Assembly (NCBI GenBank): GCA_965229565.1
Contig: OZ245888.1
Location: forward strand, 2,418,001-2,482,000
Source of the DNA: JANQNX01 sp040217095
Lineage (GTDB): Bacteria > Pseudomonadota > Gammaproteobacteria > Eutrophobiales > Eutrophobiaceae
Length of the DNA: 64,000 nucleotides
Direction of reading: 5' to 3'
Shown here: positions 45,347 to 53,519 of the stretch, piece after piece
Layout: the number at the start of each line of letters is the position of its first letter
How positions within the stretch are numbered: the first letter of the stretch is position 1
Notes under the pieces: generated by a model
What the model saw: the letters and a program-made list of their open reading frames with translations, nothing else
What the model was told of the DNA's origin: nothing
Databases searched by the model: none
Program-made: the position numbers and the translations under genes

Positions 45347-46870
45347 ATGGATAAAGAAACCCAAAATATTGAATTAACGTATTTAAAGCCTGGCGATTAT
45401 GAACAGATCAAACAGTTGATGATCGATGCCTACACGTCAATGTCAAAGCCGTACTGGGAGGAAAAGCAATACAAATTATTGCTTAAAATTTTTCCGGAAG
45501 GACAAATTGCGGTCAAGGTAAACGGCAAGATTGCCGGCTGTGCCCTGTCGCTGATTATTGATTCGAAACAGTTTGATGAGAATCATACTTACCGCGAAAT
45601 AACTGGCAACCATACATTCAGCACCCATACTTACAATGGTGATACCTTGTACGGCATTGATGTATTTGTTGACCCGGAACATCGTGGCTTGAGAATCGGC
45701 AGAAGGATGTATGACTTTCGCAAGGATCTTTGCGAAAGAATGAATTTAAAAACGATTACTTTTGGGGGTCGTATCCCGAACTATCATAAGTACGCCGAAC
45801 AATTGACACCAAAAGAATACATCGAAAAAGTAAGACTGAAAGAAATCCATGATCCGGTTTTAAATTTCCAGATATCGAACGACTTCCATCCAGTGAGGAT
45901 TCTCAAGGGATACATGGAAGGCGATGAAGAGTCAAACGAGTATGCCGTGTTGCTGCGCTGGAATAATATCTATTATGAGAAACCCAGCAAAAAAGCCCAC
46001 CACGTAAAAACGATAGTACGTATAGGAATTATTCAATGGCAAATGCGTCCCTACAAGGATATCAATGATGTCTTGCAACAGGCAGAATATTTTGTTGATA
46101 CGCTCAGCTCGTACAAGAGCGACTTTGCCCTGTTCCCCGAGTTTTTCGATGCGCCATTAATGGCCGAATTTAATCACCTCAATGAGGCAGAGGCTATACG
46201 TAAGCTGGCAGAATATACGCCCCGCTTCAAGGAAGAAATGTCGAAACTGGCCATCTCCTACAACATCAACATCATCACCGGCAGCATGCCGGAGCTTGTC
46301 GATAATCAGCTATTTAATGTTGGTTACCTATGCAAACGTGACGGCGCCATTGAGCGCTTTGAGAAAATACATGTGACACCAGATGAGGAAAAGATATTTG
46401 CTATGAAAGGTGGCACAAAACTGCAAACATACCATACCGATTGCGGTCGTATTGGCATCCTGATTTGTTATGACGTCGAGTTTCCAGAACTACCAAGACT
46501 ACTGGCTGATGAAGGCATGGACATCCTGTTTGTTCCGTTTCTTACCGATACGCAAAACGGTTATTCACGCGTACGTCATTGTGCCCAGGCCCGTGCCATT
46601 GAAAACGAATGTTACGTGGCCATTGCCGGCAGTGTCGGCAACCTCCCCAAAGTACACAACATGGATATCCAGTACGCACAGTCCATGGTATTTACACCTT
46701 GCGACTTCCAGTTTCCAACCAACGGCATCAAGGCCGAAGCCGTTCCCAACACAGAGATGATACTGATTGCAGACGTCGACATCGATGATCTTAGAGAATT
46801 ACATAATTATGGCAGCGTCAAAAACCTGAAAGACCGACGCACGGACATTTATAATCTTTCCAAAAATTAA
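45347..46870 (+). CDS. GNAT acetyltransferase-carbon-nitrogen hydrolase fusion
   Basis: A 507-residue two-domain protein. Residues about 8-190 are a GNAT acyltransferase domain (GIDVFVDPEHRGLRIGRRMY, the acetyl-CoA loop). Residues about 225-490 are a nitrilase-type hydrolase with Glu in LFPEFFDAP, Lys in FEKIHVTPDE and Cys in LICYDVEFPE, all intact. Such fusions are known in bacteria, but their substrate is not. An acyl-transfer and amide-hydrolysis role on one metabolite is inferred. Its 3' end overlaps the converging gene by 4 nt. Confidence 0.9.
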   Translation: MDKETQNIELTYLKPGDYEQIKQLMIDAYTSMSKPYWEEKQYKLLLKIFPEGQIAVKVNGKIAGCALSLIIDSKQFDENHTYREITGNHTFSTHTYNGDTLYGIDVFVDPEHRGLRIGRRMYDFRKDLCERMNLKTITFGGRIPNYHKYAEQLTPKEYIEKVRLKEIHDPVLNFQISNDFHPVRILKGYMEGDEESNEYAVLLRWNNIYYEKPSKKAHHVKTIVRIGIIQWQMRPYKDINDVLQQAEYFVDTLSSYKSDFALFPEFFDAPLMAEFNHLNEAEAIRKLAEYTPRFKEEMSKLAISYNINIITGSMPELVDNQLFNVGYLCKRDGAIERFEKIHVTPDEEKIFAMKGGTKLQTYHTDCGRIGILICYDVEFPELPRLLADEGMDILFVPFLTDTQNGYSRVRHCAQARAIENECYVAIAGSVGNLPKVHNMDIQYAQSMVFTPCDFQFPTNGIKAEAVPNTEMILIADVDIDDLRELHNYGSVKNLKDRRTDIYNLSKN

Positions 46871-47889
46871 CTCTTATTAAGCAACAGTTCGTCGATAGTT
46901 TTATCGATAAAATCAGACACCGAGGCCACCCTGCCCGGCCCACCGGCAATATGACCCCAATCTGAATGTATCACGCGTAGTTCAGCATTGGGCATGTGTG
47001 CTATTTCACCTGCGTTATCAGCCACGGTAAAATACAAGTCTGTATTGCAGGGCATGATCACGCTGCGTGCTGTGATCGAGGCTAACGCCTTGTTGAAGTT
47101 ATTATCCATACCTGGCGTCTTCCCAATGTCTGCGTGTTTCCATGTCCACAGCATGGCCAGCAAATCGTTGGCATCCCAGGCCAGATGGTCCTGTTCCCAC
47201 GACAGCAACAACTCCTCGATAGTTTCAAACCCAAGGTCCTTATACAGCGCATCTCTATAAAATGCCTGCGAATAGGCCCAGCCGGCGTAGACACGGGCAA
47301 AGGCCTTTAGTCCTTGCACAGGCTTGTCAGTATACCTGCCATCGTTAAATTGCTGGTCCGCCCTCAGCGCGCTCTCAACCCCGTCAAGAAAGACGCGATT
47401 ATGAGGAGATACCCGGGCACTGCCACAGACACACAACATGTTTTGAACCTGGTCTGGATAAGCGGCACCCCACTGGTATGCCTGCATGGCACCCATGGAC
47501 CAGCCCATGACCAGCTTGATCGATGTAATACCAAACACCTCGTCCAGCAGGCGCTGCTGGCAAATGACATTATCGAGGATAGAGATACCGGGGAAGTCGG
47601 CTGCTGCACAGGGTGCGAGCATATTGCTGGGCGAAGATGAGACGCCATTACCAAACATGTTAGGCACGATGATGAAATACCTGTCAGGGTCCAGTGCCCT
47701 GCCCTTGCCTATCATGGTGGCATTGTCTTTATGCGTACCGGTGTAATATGTCGGAAACAGGACAGCATTATCGCGGTCGCTGTTAAGTTCGCCCCAGGTC
47801 GCATAGGCCAGCCTGGCGTTCTTCAGGCTGCCACCATATTGTAAATCAATGCCGTCAATCTCAAAAATCGATGTTTCAGGAGTTATCAT
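46867..47889 (-). CDS. Alpha/beta hydrolase, MetX-like family
   Basis: A 340-residue protein related to homoserine acetyltransferase. The nucleophile elbow is GWSMGAMQ, acid in CNTDLYFT, and His in SDWGHIAGGPG, so a Ser-Asp-His triad is intact. True MetX enzymes, as I know them, have GGSMGGMQ and a GHDAFL-like ending. Those differences and the presence of metA nearby argue against MetX activity. It is probably a hydrolase or acyltransferase of unknown substrate. It is divergent to the P-loop gene. Confidence 0.82.
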   Translation of the reverse strand: MITPETSIFEIDGIDLQYGGSLKNARLAYATWGELNSDRDNAVLFPTYYTGTHKDNATMIGKGRALDPDRYFIIVPNMFGNGVSSSPSNMLAPCAAADFPGISILDNVICQQRLLDEVFGITSIKLVMGWSMGAMQAYQWGAAYPDQVQNMLCVCGSARVSPHNRVFLDGVESALRADQQFNDGRYTDKPVQGLKAFARVYAGWAYSQAFYRDALYKDLGFETIEELLLSWEQDHLAWDANDLLAMLWTWKHADIGKTPGMDNNFNKALASITARSVIMPCNTDLYFTVADNAGEIAHMPNAELRVIHSDWGHIAGGPGRVASVSDFIDKTIDELLLNKS

Positions 47890-47985
47890 ACTTGCCTGTA
47901 GTTGCAGGGTTCCAGGAAATGCCGGAACCGTTCATTCAGCCTAAATATCTGTATAATACCGGGTTTTCGATAGTGGAGTACAAGC

Positions 47986-48822
47986 GTGCGACTTGGCGCA
48001 ACAGAATTTAAACAGTGGGACCGTAAGGCCATCACCCTGCTCGGGATGTCGGGCGTGGGGAAGACACGTCTCGCCTGCCTGTTGCGCAATGCGAACTGGT
48101 TTCACTACTCGGGTGATTACCGTATCGGCACCCGTTACCTGAACGAAGCTATCCTTGATAACGTCAAGCGGGAAGCAATGCAGATTCCATTGTTGAAGCG
48201 TTTATTACTGTCTGACTCGATTAGTATTGATAGCAAGATATCCGTAGATAACCTTAAGGCCGTGTCCACATTTCTTGGGCAGTTGGGCGACCCGGAAAAG
48301 GGCGGACTGGGCCTGCGTGAGTTCAAGCGCCGACAAAAACTGCATCACGATGCAGAAATATTGGCTATGAAAGACGTCCCGGAGTTTATTACACGTTCGC
48401 ATGATGTTTATGGTTACGATCATTTCATCAACGACGCTGGTGGCAGTCTCTGTGAACTGGATGACCCTGCAGTTATGGAAACCCTGGCCGAGCATAGCCT
48501 GATCATTTATATTCGCGCCACGGAGCATGATGAAGTGGAATTGATCCGACGTGCCGAACAGGATCCTAAACCACTTTATTACCGGGAAGAATTTCTTGAT
48601 GCCCAGCTTGAAGAATACCTGAAGGAAAAAGATCTGACCTATGCGGCCATGATCGAGCCTAACGATTTCGTGCGCTGGGTATTTTCCCGGTTGTTCTATC
48701 ACCGTATACCCCGTTACCAGCAAATTGCTGACAAGTTTGGGTATACCGTATGTTCAAATGAAATCGCAAAAGTGAAATCAGAAACTGATTTCCTTGCCCT
48801 TATAGAAAAAGCACTGGGCTGA
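47986..48822 (+). CDS. P-loop NTPase of unknown function next to metA
   Basis: A 278-residue protein with Walker A GMSGVGKT at residues 20-27 and a possible Walker B around HFINDAGGSL. GTG start at 47986, preceded by GTGGAG at 7-nt spacing, and TATAAT at 47952-47957. No kinase or transporter family is recognised. It contains acidic and charged helical sequence downstream (RATEHDEVELIRRAEQDP). It ends 18 bp before metA and so is probably co-transcribed. The function is unknown, and a link to methionine metabolism is only positional. Confidence 0.75.
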   Translation: MRLGATEFKQWDRKAITLLGMSGVGKTRLACLLRNANWFHYSGDYRIGTRYLNEAILDNVKREAMQIPLLKRLLLSDSISIDSKISVDNLKAVSTFLGQLGDPEKGGLGLREFKRRQKLHHDAEILAMKDVPEFITRSHDVYGYDHFINDAGGSLCELDDPAVMETLAEHSLIIYIRATEHDEVELIRRAEQDPKPLYYREEFLDAQLEEYLKEKDLTYAAMIEPNDFVRWVFSRLFYHRIPRYQQIADKFGYTVCSNEIAKVKSETDFLALIEKALG

Positions 48823-48840
48823 GAAATACAGGAAGCAACG

Positions 48841-49911
48841 ATGCCATTAGTAGCCAACAGCGAACTTCCCAGTTTCAATCGCCTGCAGCGCGAGGGTGAA
48901 ACGATCATCCCGGCAGACCTGGCCCAGCACCAGGACATCCGCGAATTGCATATTGGGTTGTTGAACATGATGCCGGACTCGGCACTGGAGGCGACAGAAC
49001 GCCAGTTCTTCCGGCTGATTGGTGAAAGCAACCAGATTGCACAATTTTACCTGCACCCGTTTACGCTGGATCAGCTGGAGCGCTGTCCGGAGGGTAAGGC
49101 GCATATCGAACAGTATTACCAGAGCTTTGATCAAATCAAGGAACAGGGATTGGATGCACTCATTATTACCGGTGCCAATGTCGTTGGTAGTAAGTTATCC
49201 AGTCAACCATTCTGGGACCCCTTGATCGAGGTGGTCGATTGGGCCTATGAAAACGTGACCTCTACCCTGTGTTCCTGCCTGGCTACGCATGCTGTACTGG
49301 AGTTTCGCTACAATCAAACTCGCAGGCTACTGCCGGGCAAGCGCTGGGGGGTCTATCCGCATACCGTGCTCGAACGTCGCCACCCGTTGGTCGCCGGCGT
49401 CAACACACGCTTCGACGTACCACATTCCCGCTTCAACGAGGTATTCCCGGACCAATTCAGCAATGCCGGTTTGAATACGCTGGTCGTCAGTGAAGCCGGG
49501 GACGTGCACCTGGCCACCAGCGAAGACGGTTTCCGCATGGTGTTCTTCCAGGGGCATCCGGAATATGATTCGATTAGCCTGCTGAAAGAATACAAGCGTG
49601 AAGTCGGGCGCTTTATCAACAAGGAACTGGAAGAGTATCCGCCCTTTCCGGAGAATTATTTATCATTAAAGTGCCAGGCCATCCTGGAGGAATACCAGGA
49701 CCACCTGGAACGTGCCTTGCACGCCGGCAAGACACCCCCGACTTTCCCGGAAGAGTTAATCATTCCCTTGCTGGATAATACCTGGCATGACACGGCAGAG
49801 GCCGTGATCAATAACTGGATAGGCAAGGTTTACCAGGTGACCGATACAGATCGGCACATCCCGTTTAACAAGGATACTGACCCGGCTAATCCGCTGGGAC
49901 TTATTCGTTAA
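48841..49911 (+). CDS. metA: Homoserine O-acyltransferase MetA
   Basis: A 356-residue enzyme of the MetA family. GLLNMMPDSALEATERQF is near the start, the nucleophile Cys in CSCLATHAVL, and the His/Glu pair in FQGHPEYDSISLLKEY. It acylates homoserine in methionine synthesis. Compared with E. coli MetA (309 residues) it is longer, and the loop that reads GAPLGLVEF in E. coli is GANVVGSKL here, so acetyl- versus succinyl-CoA preference cannot be assumed. A terminator follows. Confidence 0.93.
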   Translation: MPLVANSELPSFNRLQREGETIIPADLAQHQDIRELHIGLLNMMPDSALEATERQFFRLIGESNQIAQFYLHPFTLDQLERCPEGKAHIEQYYQSFDQIKEQGLDALIITGANVVGSKLSSQPFWDPLIEVVDWAYENVTSTLCSCLATHAVLEFRYNQTRRLLPGKRWGVYPHTVLERRHPLVAGVNTRFDVPHSRFNEVFPDQFSNAGLNTLVVSEAGDVHLATSEDGFRMVFFQGHPEYDSISLLKEYKREVGRFINKELEEYPPFPENYLSLKCQAILEEYQDHLERALHAGKTPPTFPEELIIPLLDNTWHDTAEAVINNWIGKVYQVTDTDRHIPFNKDTDPANPLGLIR

Positions 49912-50091
49912 ACGAATTTTATTTATCGCTCTCTAGTAAACAACAGCTTATTCGCCCGGCTACGCCGCCAGGATTTAAGCTGGCACATGATTATAAAAAA
50001 TGTCGCTTGTGTCAGCGACATTGCTGAAATTATGCAGCCGGTTTTATGCTCCCTGTTGAAAGCAAATTACAACGATACCAACCTGTAGAAA

Positions 50092-50121
50092 AAAAATCCC
50101 CGACCGAGGCCGGGGATTTTT
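50092..50121. terminator. Bidirectional intrinsic terminator (metA / xoxF)
   Basis: An 11-bp stem AAAAATCCCCG/CGGGGATTTTT surrounds an 8-nt loop. The A-tract serves the minus strand as a U-tract. It lies between the converging metA and xoxF. Confidence 0.92.
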
Positions 50122-50146
50122 CAACAAACAAATGTTTGTCTAGTGC

Positions 50147-52114
50147 TTACGGCAAGCTGAATACCATCAACACACCACTGTTACGTGCTGAGTTGCGGAG
50201 AGCTCGGTAACCACCAACAGCGCCAAGTGCAGCTTCGTCAGGAGCAGCAGCTAAGCCAGGGATAGCGACAACTGCGCCAGCCCAACCGCCGATGCCTGAA
50301 AGGACACCAACGTATTGCTTACCTTTATGACCCCATGAGTTGAAGTTGCCAATGATGCCGGAAGGCGCTTTGAACTTCCAAAGCAGCTTACCAGACTTGG
50401 CGTCTACAGCCTTGGCGTAGGCGTCCAGGGTGCCGTAGAAGACAACGTCTCCAGCGGTCGCCAGAACACCTGACCATACTGACCACTGCTCAGGAATAGA
50501 CCAGACGATCTTACCCTTGTCAGCGTCCCAGGCAATCATGTTACCCATGTTGTCCTTGGTCTCGTTGTTGTTCGGGCACTCCGGACATACCGCACCAGCA
50601 GGATACATGGTCAGGTTAGCGTTAACGTATGCCTGACCAGCAGTGTACTGGTTACCACCAGCAGCATAGCTGACTGGCTCGTAGGTCATACATACGTGGT
50701 TGGTCGGAACGTAGAACAGACCGGTACGTGGAGAGTAAGCAGCAGGCTGCTGATCCTTGGTACCCAGGGCTGCAGGACAGATGTCCTTGGAAACGACGTC
50801 TTCACCGTTGTAGTGGGTGGAGTACTTGTTAACCGTCTGCGGATAACCCGTCTTCATGTCAATATGGGTAGCCCAGTTGACAGCAGGGTCATACTTTTCA
50901 GCAACAAGCAGTTCACCGTTTACGCGGTCCATGGTGTAAGCGAAACCGTTACGGTCAAAGTGAACAGCAACCTTGCGGTCTTTGCCCTTCACCTTCATGT
51001 CGACAAGAATCAGTTCATTCACTCCGTCATAGTCCCACTCATCATGTGGCGTCATCTGGTAAACCCAACGCGCAACACCGGTGTCGATGTCACGGGCGAA
51101 CAGACTCATAGACCACTTGTTGTCGCCAGGACGTACGACCGGGTTCCAGGTTGAAGGGTTACCTGATCCGTAGTACAGCAGGTTTTCGTCAAAGTCTGCT
51201 GGAAACCAGCCCCAAACTGAACCACCACCTGTTTTCCACTGATCACTAAGGCCTTTACAGCTGTTAGGAGCAGTCGCAGGGGCTTTCCAGTCAGAGTTAG
51301 AACACCAGGTGTTCAGAGAAGAATTCTTGCCGACTTTCTTACCCAGTGAGGTAGTGTTTGCGTCGAAAAGAATGTCTTCGTCAGGACCCATGCTGAATGC
51401 ACGCCATGCCAGGGAACCGTCTTTGGCATTGTAGGCAGCAATCCAGCAACGAACACCAAATTCAGCACCAGAACAACCGGTGATGACCTTGTCTTTCATC
51501 GGATGTGGAGCGTTGGTGTTGGTATGACCACTTGCAGGACCCACACCGCGACCTTCTATGACATTGGGGCCTTCTGTAATCTCGCTGCCGTTCTTGACAC
51601 TCCATACAACTTCACCGGTCTTTGCATTCAATGCCACCAGTGTTGTATCGGCTTGCTGCAGGTAGATTTGCCCCATGCTGTAACCCAGACCACGGTTTAC
51701 GATGTCACAACACATAACGGGCACAGTTTCTGCTTCGTCTTGTTGTGGCTCATGGAACCAGGTAATAGCCAGGGTATCCAGGTTGATGGCGAATACGTCG
51801 TTCGGGAATGAAGAGTGAATGTACAGATGATCACTGCTCAAGCCAGTTGCGCTTGGTGGCAGGACCAGCGGTCCACCTTCATGACCTTGCAGACGGCCAG
51901 TTGAAAACGTCCAGGCGGTAACAATTTTGCTTGCGTTGCCCGTGTTGATTTGGTTCAACTCGGTATAACGCCAGTTGTTGTAGTCACCACCAGGAAAAGC
52001 CCAGTAGTTGGGATCTGCATTCAGTTTACGAACTTCATCGTTCGCCATCACTGAGGCAGAAAGACCCACTGCTAATGCAGCTACGAGCCATTTCTTCATT
52101 GAGTATTTACTCAT
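50147..52114 (-). CDS. xoxF: Lanthanide-type PQQ methanol dehydrogenase XoxF
   Basis: A 655-residue PQQ dehydrogenase with a signal peptide (residues 1-24, ending ASVMA). The vicinal disulfide pair is Cys135-Cys136 (MCCDIVNRG). The catalytic Asp361 is followed by Asp363 in WDYDGVNE; this extra Asp marks lanthanide-dependent XoxF and is Ala in calcium enzymes. Other ligand positions fit Glu218 (GAEFGVR) and Asn319 (GSGNPSTWNP). Additional Cys at 214, 223, 271 and 286 and a CPECP segment are unusual. A very strong ribosome site (GAGGAGGAGG) precedes the ATG. No xoxG cytochrome or xoxJ is beside it. Confidence 0.95.
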   Translation of the reverse strand: MSKYSMKKWLVAALAVGLSASVMANDEVRKLNADPNYWAFPGGDYNNWRYTELNQINTGNASKIVTAWTFSTGRLQGHEGGPLVLPPSATGLSSDHLYIHSSFPNDVFAINLDTLAITWFHEPQQDEAETVPVMCCDIVNRGLGYSMGQIYLQQADTTLVALNAKTGEVVWSVKNGSEITEGPNVIEGRGVGPASGHTNTNAPHPMKDKVITGCSGAEFGVRCWIAAYNAKDGSLAWRAFSMGPDEDILFDANTTSLGKKVGKNSSLNTWCSNSDWKAPATAPNSCKGLSDQWKTGGGSVWGWFPADFDENLLYYGSGNPSTWNPVVRPGDNKWSMSLFARDIDTGVARWVYQMTPHDEWDYDGVNELILVDMKVKGKDRKVAVHFDRNGFAYTMDRVNGELLVAEKYDPAVNWATHIDMKTGYPQTVNKYSTHYNGEDVVSKDICPAALGTKDQQPAAYSPRTGLFYVPTNHVCMTYEPVSYAAGGNQYTAGQAYVNANLTMYPAGAVCPECPNNNETKDNMGNMIAWDADKGKIVWSIPEQWSVWSGVLATAGDVVFYGTLDAYAKAVDAKSGKLLWKFKAPSGIIGNFNSWGHKGKQYVGVLSGIGGWAGAVVAIPGLAAAPDEAALGAVGGYRALRNSARNSGVLMVFSLP

Positions 52115-52164
52115 AACCTCCTCCTCTAAAGTCGGTTGTTAATGTATGATCTCTTGCACAAGAA

Positions 52165-52198
52165 AGTATGGCTTCCGAGATCAGAAAAAAGCCATACT
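52165..52198 (-). promoter_or_regulatory. Hairpin in the xoxF leader
   Basis: Perfect 10-bp arms AGTATGGCTT (52165-52174) and AAGCCATACT (52189-52198) enclose 14 nt, about 50-85 nt upstream of the xoxF start. There is no U-tract after it on the minus strand, so it is more likely an mRNA-stability or regulatory stem than a terminator. Confidence 0.55.
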
Positions 52199-52289
52199 CG
52201 ATTCTTTTGATTAATTTTCTGTTTGCACTATTTCTAAAGCACCATCTTCAACAAACACAATGCAACAACTCGGCCTCCACGGATAAAGG

Positions 52290-52316
52290 CGGGCATGGGT
52301 TCAATACCCATGCCCG
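52290..52316. promoter_or_regulatory. Perfect 11-bp hairpin upstream of xoxF
   Basis: CGGGCATGGGT and its exact complement enclose TCAAT. Read on the plus strand, ATGGG-TTCAATA-CCCAT looks like a tRNA T-arm, but no matching acceptor, D or anticodon arm exists around it. Confidence 0.55.
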
Positions 52317-52424
52317 TGTCGGACCAACAAAGGCGTAGAGGAGGCATGAGATTTTTCATTCCAAATCCTTGCTGGTTTTTCTGTGACGAGAGCCACTATC
52401 AATGAACGTGAAGGGCATGAGTAT

Positions 52425-52506
52425 GGGAAAAATTCCTGTCGTTTTGAAATGGTACGAATTCAGGAATCTTTCCCATCGTGAAGAGAAGATTTCGGGAATT
52501 TTTCCC
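52425..52506. promoter_or_regulatory. Three GGAA-N3-TTCC palindromes upstream of xoxF
   Basis: Copies are GGAA AAA TTCC (52426-52436), GGAA TCT TTCC (52463-52473) and GGAA TTT TTCC (52495-52505). The first two also form a 16-bp inverted repeat (15 of 16 match), and the third extends to TTCGGGAA/TTCCCGAA. Centres are 37 and 32 bp apart, near 3.5 and 3 DNA turns. They resemble tandem binding sites for a dimeric regulator about 310-390 bp ahead of xoxF. No regulator gene is adjacent. Confidence 0.6.
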
Positions 52507-52580
52507 GAACATTTACCCAGAGAATAAAGATTATTGCCGGATTAATAAGTGCATTAGTCCTTTGAAATCAGATGAAATTA

Positions 52581-52790
52581 TTAGAGGTGACGACTGACAC
52601 CGATACCCCCGGCATGAATCTCATTCGGACTTAGTTCAGGAATCGGTAAAGGTAGTGCTATTGACCTGGAAGATACGATCGTTGTCCCGCTCGACACGCC
52701 AACGCTCAAAACTGGCAAAATGTGTAAAATCCAGGCGCAGGTTTTATTTTGCAACCGAACTTATAAGCCTGCCATCGAAGCGGATTCGGT
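52581..52790 (-). pseudogene. Possible remnant of a protein-coding gene, C-terminal part
   Basis: The minus strand reads sense-like peptide in two frames. One gives LRLDFTHFASFERWRVERDN and runs to a stop near 52635. A +1 shifted frame continues LPIPELSPNEIHAGGIGVSR to a stop at 52581. An in-frame stop lies further upstream. The alternation of hydrophobic and polar residues resembles an outer-membrane beta-barrel end, but I do not recognise the family. It lies upstream of xoxF in the same orientation and fills part of the 880-bp gap. Confidence 0.35.
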
Positions 52791-52994
52791 TTTGGCCCAG
52801 TGAATATATTAGAATACGGCCTAATTATAAGCCACTGAAATTAATATAATATTCTCCTGTTTTGCGGGTAGTCGCTGCCTGGCTGGATTACGCACAATTA
52901 TGTCCGGATAAGATATAGAAGGCACTACTTTGTAGTCATAACAATGACTTATAATGTGATGATAAATTACAAATAACAAACACAGGAGCATGTA

Positions 52995-53519
52995 ATGCCG
53001 AAACAGGAAAAAAGCCTGGAAATGACAGTATTGATGACGCCGGACATGGCCAATTTTTCCGGCAATGTTCATGGTGGTGCCATTCTTAAATTACTGGACC
53101 AGGTGGCCTATGCCTGTGCAGCGCGTTATTGCAAAACCTATGTGGTAACGATTTCACTCGACCAGGTAACATTCAGGGAACCGATCAAGGTTGGGGAACT
53201 GGTCAGTTTCCGCGCCAATGTTAACTATGTAGGCAAGACCTCGATGGAAGTAGGCGTGAAGGTGTTTGCAGAAAACATACACAAGAAGACTGTGCGGCAC
53301 ACAAATTCCTGTTACTTCACCATGGTGGCCGTCGATGAAAACAAGAAACCGGTACCGGTACCTGAATTACACATAGAAACCGAGTTCGAACAAAAATTAT
53401 TCGAGGCCGGGAAAATGCGTAAGGAATTGCGTGAACAGGTTGTTAATCGTAACAAGCAAATCACTGCCGGCATCCCTGACTACAATGCCGACCTGATGCA
53501 ACGGCAACAAGAAGACTAA
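52995..53519 (+). CDS. Acyl-CoA thioesterase, hotdog fold
   Basis: A 174-residue single-hotdog-domain protein starting MPKQEKSLEMTVLMTPDMAN, with CAGGAG upstream. The active-site region is FSGNVHGGAILKLLDQVAYA, typical of YciA/ACOT-type thioesterases. It should hydrolyse acyl-CoA in the cytoplasm. The C-terminal ~45 residues are a charged helical extension. Its stop overlaps the converging thiL gene by 4 nt. Confidence 0.9.
   Translation: MPKQEKSLEMTVLMTPDMANFSGNVHGGAILKLLDQVAYACAARYCKTYVVTISLDQVTFREPIKVGELVSFRANVNYVGKTSMEVGVKVFAENIHKKTVRHTNSCYFTMVAVDENKKPVPVPELHIETEFEQKLFEAGKMRKELREQVVNRNKQITAGIPDYNADLMQRQQED

Noticed and set aside
46867..47889. Calling the alpha/beta hydrolase metX
   Set aside because: The nucleophile elbow and the His region differ from true MetX, and a MetA is encoded nearby.
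52291..52320. Possible tRNA gene from a T-arm-like hairpin
   Set aside because: The stem is 11 bp and no acceptor, D or anticodon arm is found within 60 nt on the 5' side.
52655..52849. 64-codon plus-strand frame in the xoxF upstream gap
   Set aside because: Arg/Ser-rich, no ribosome site, and antisense to the sense-like peptide on the minus strand.
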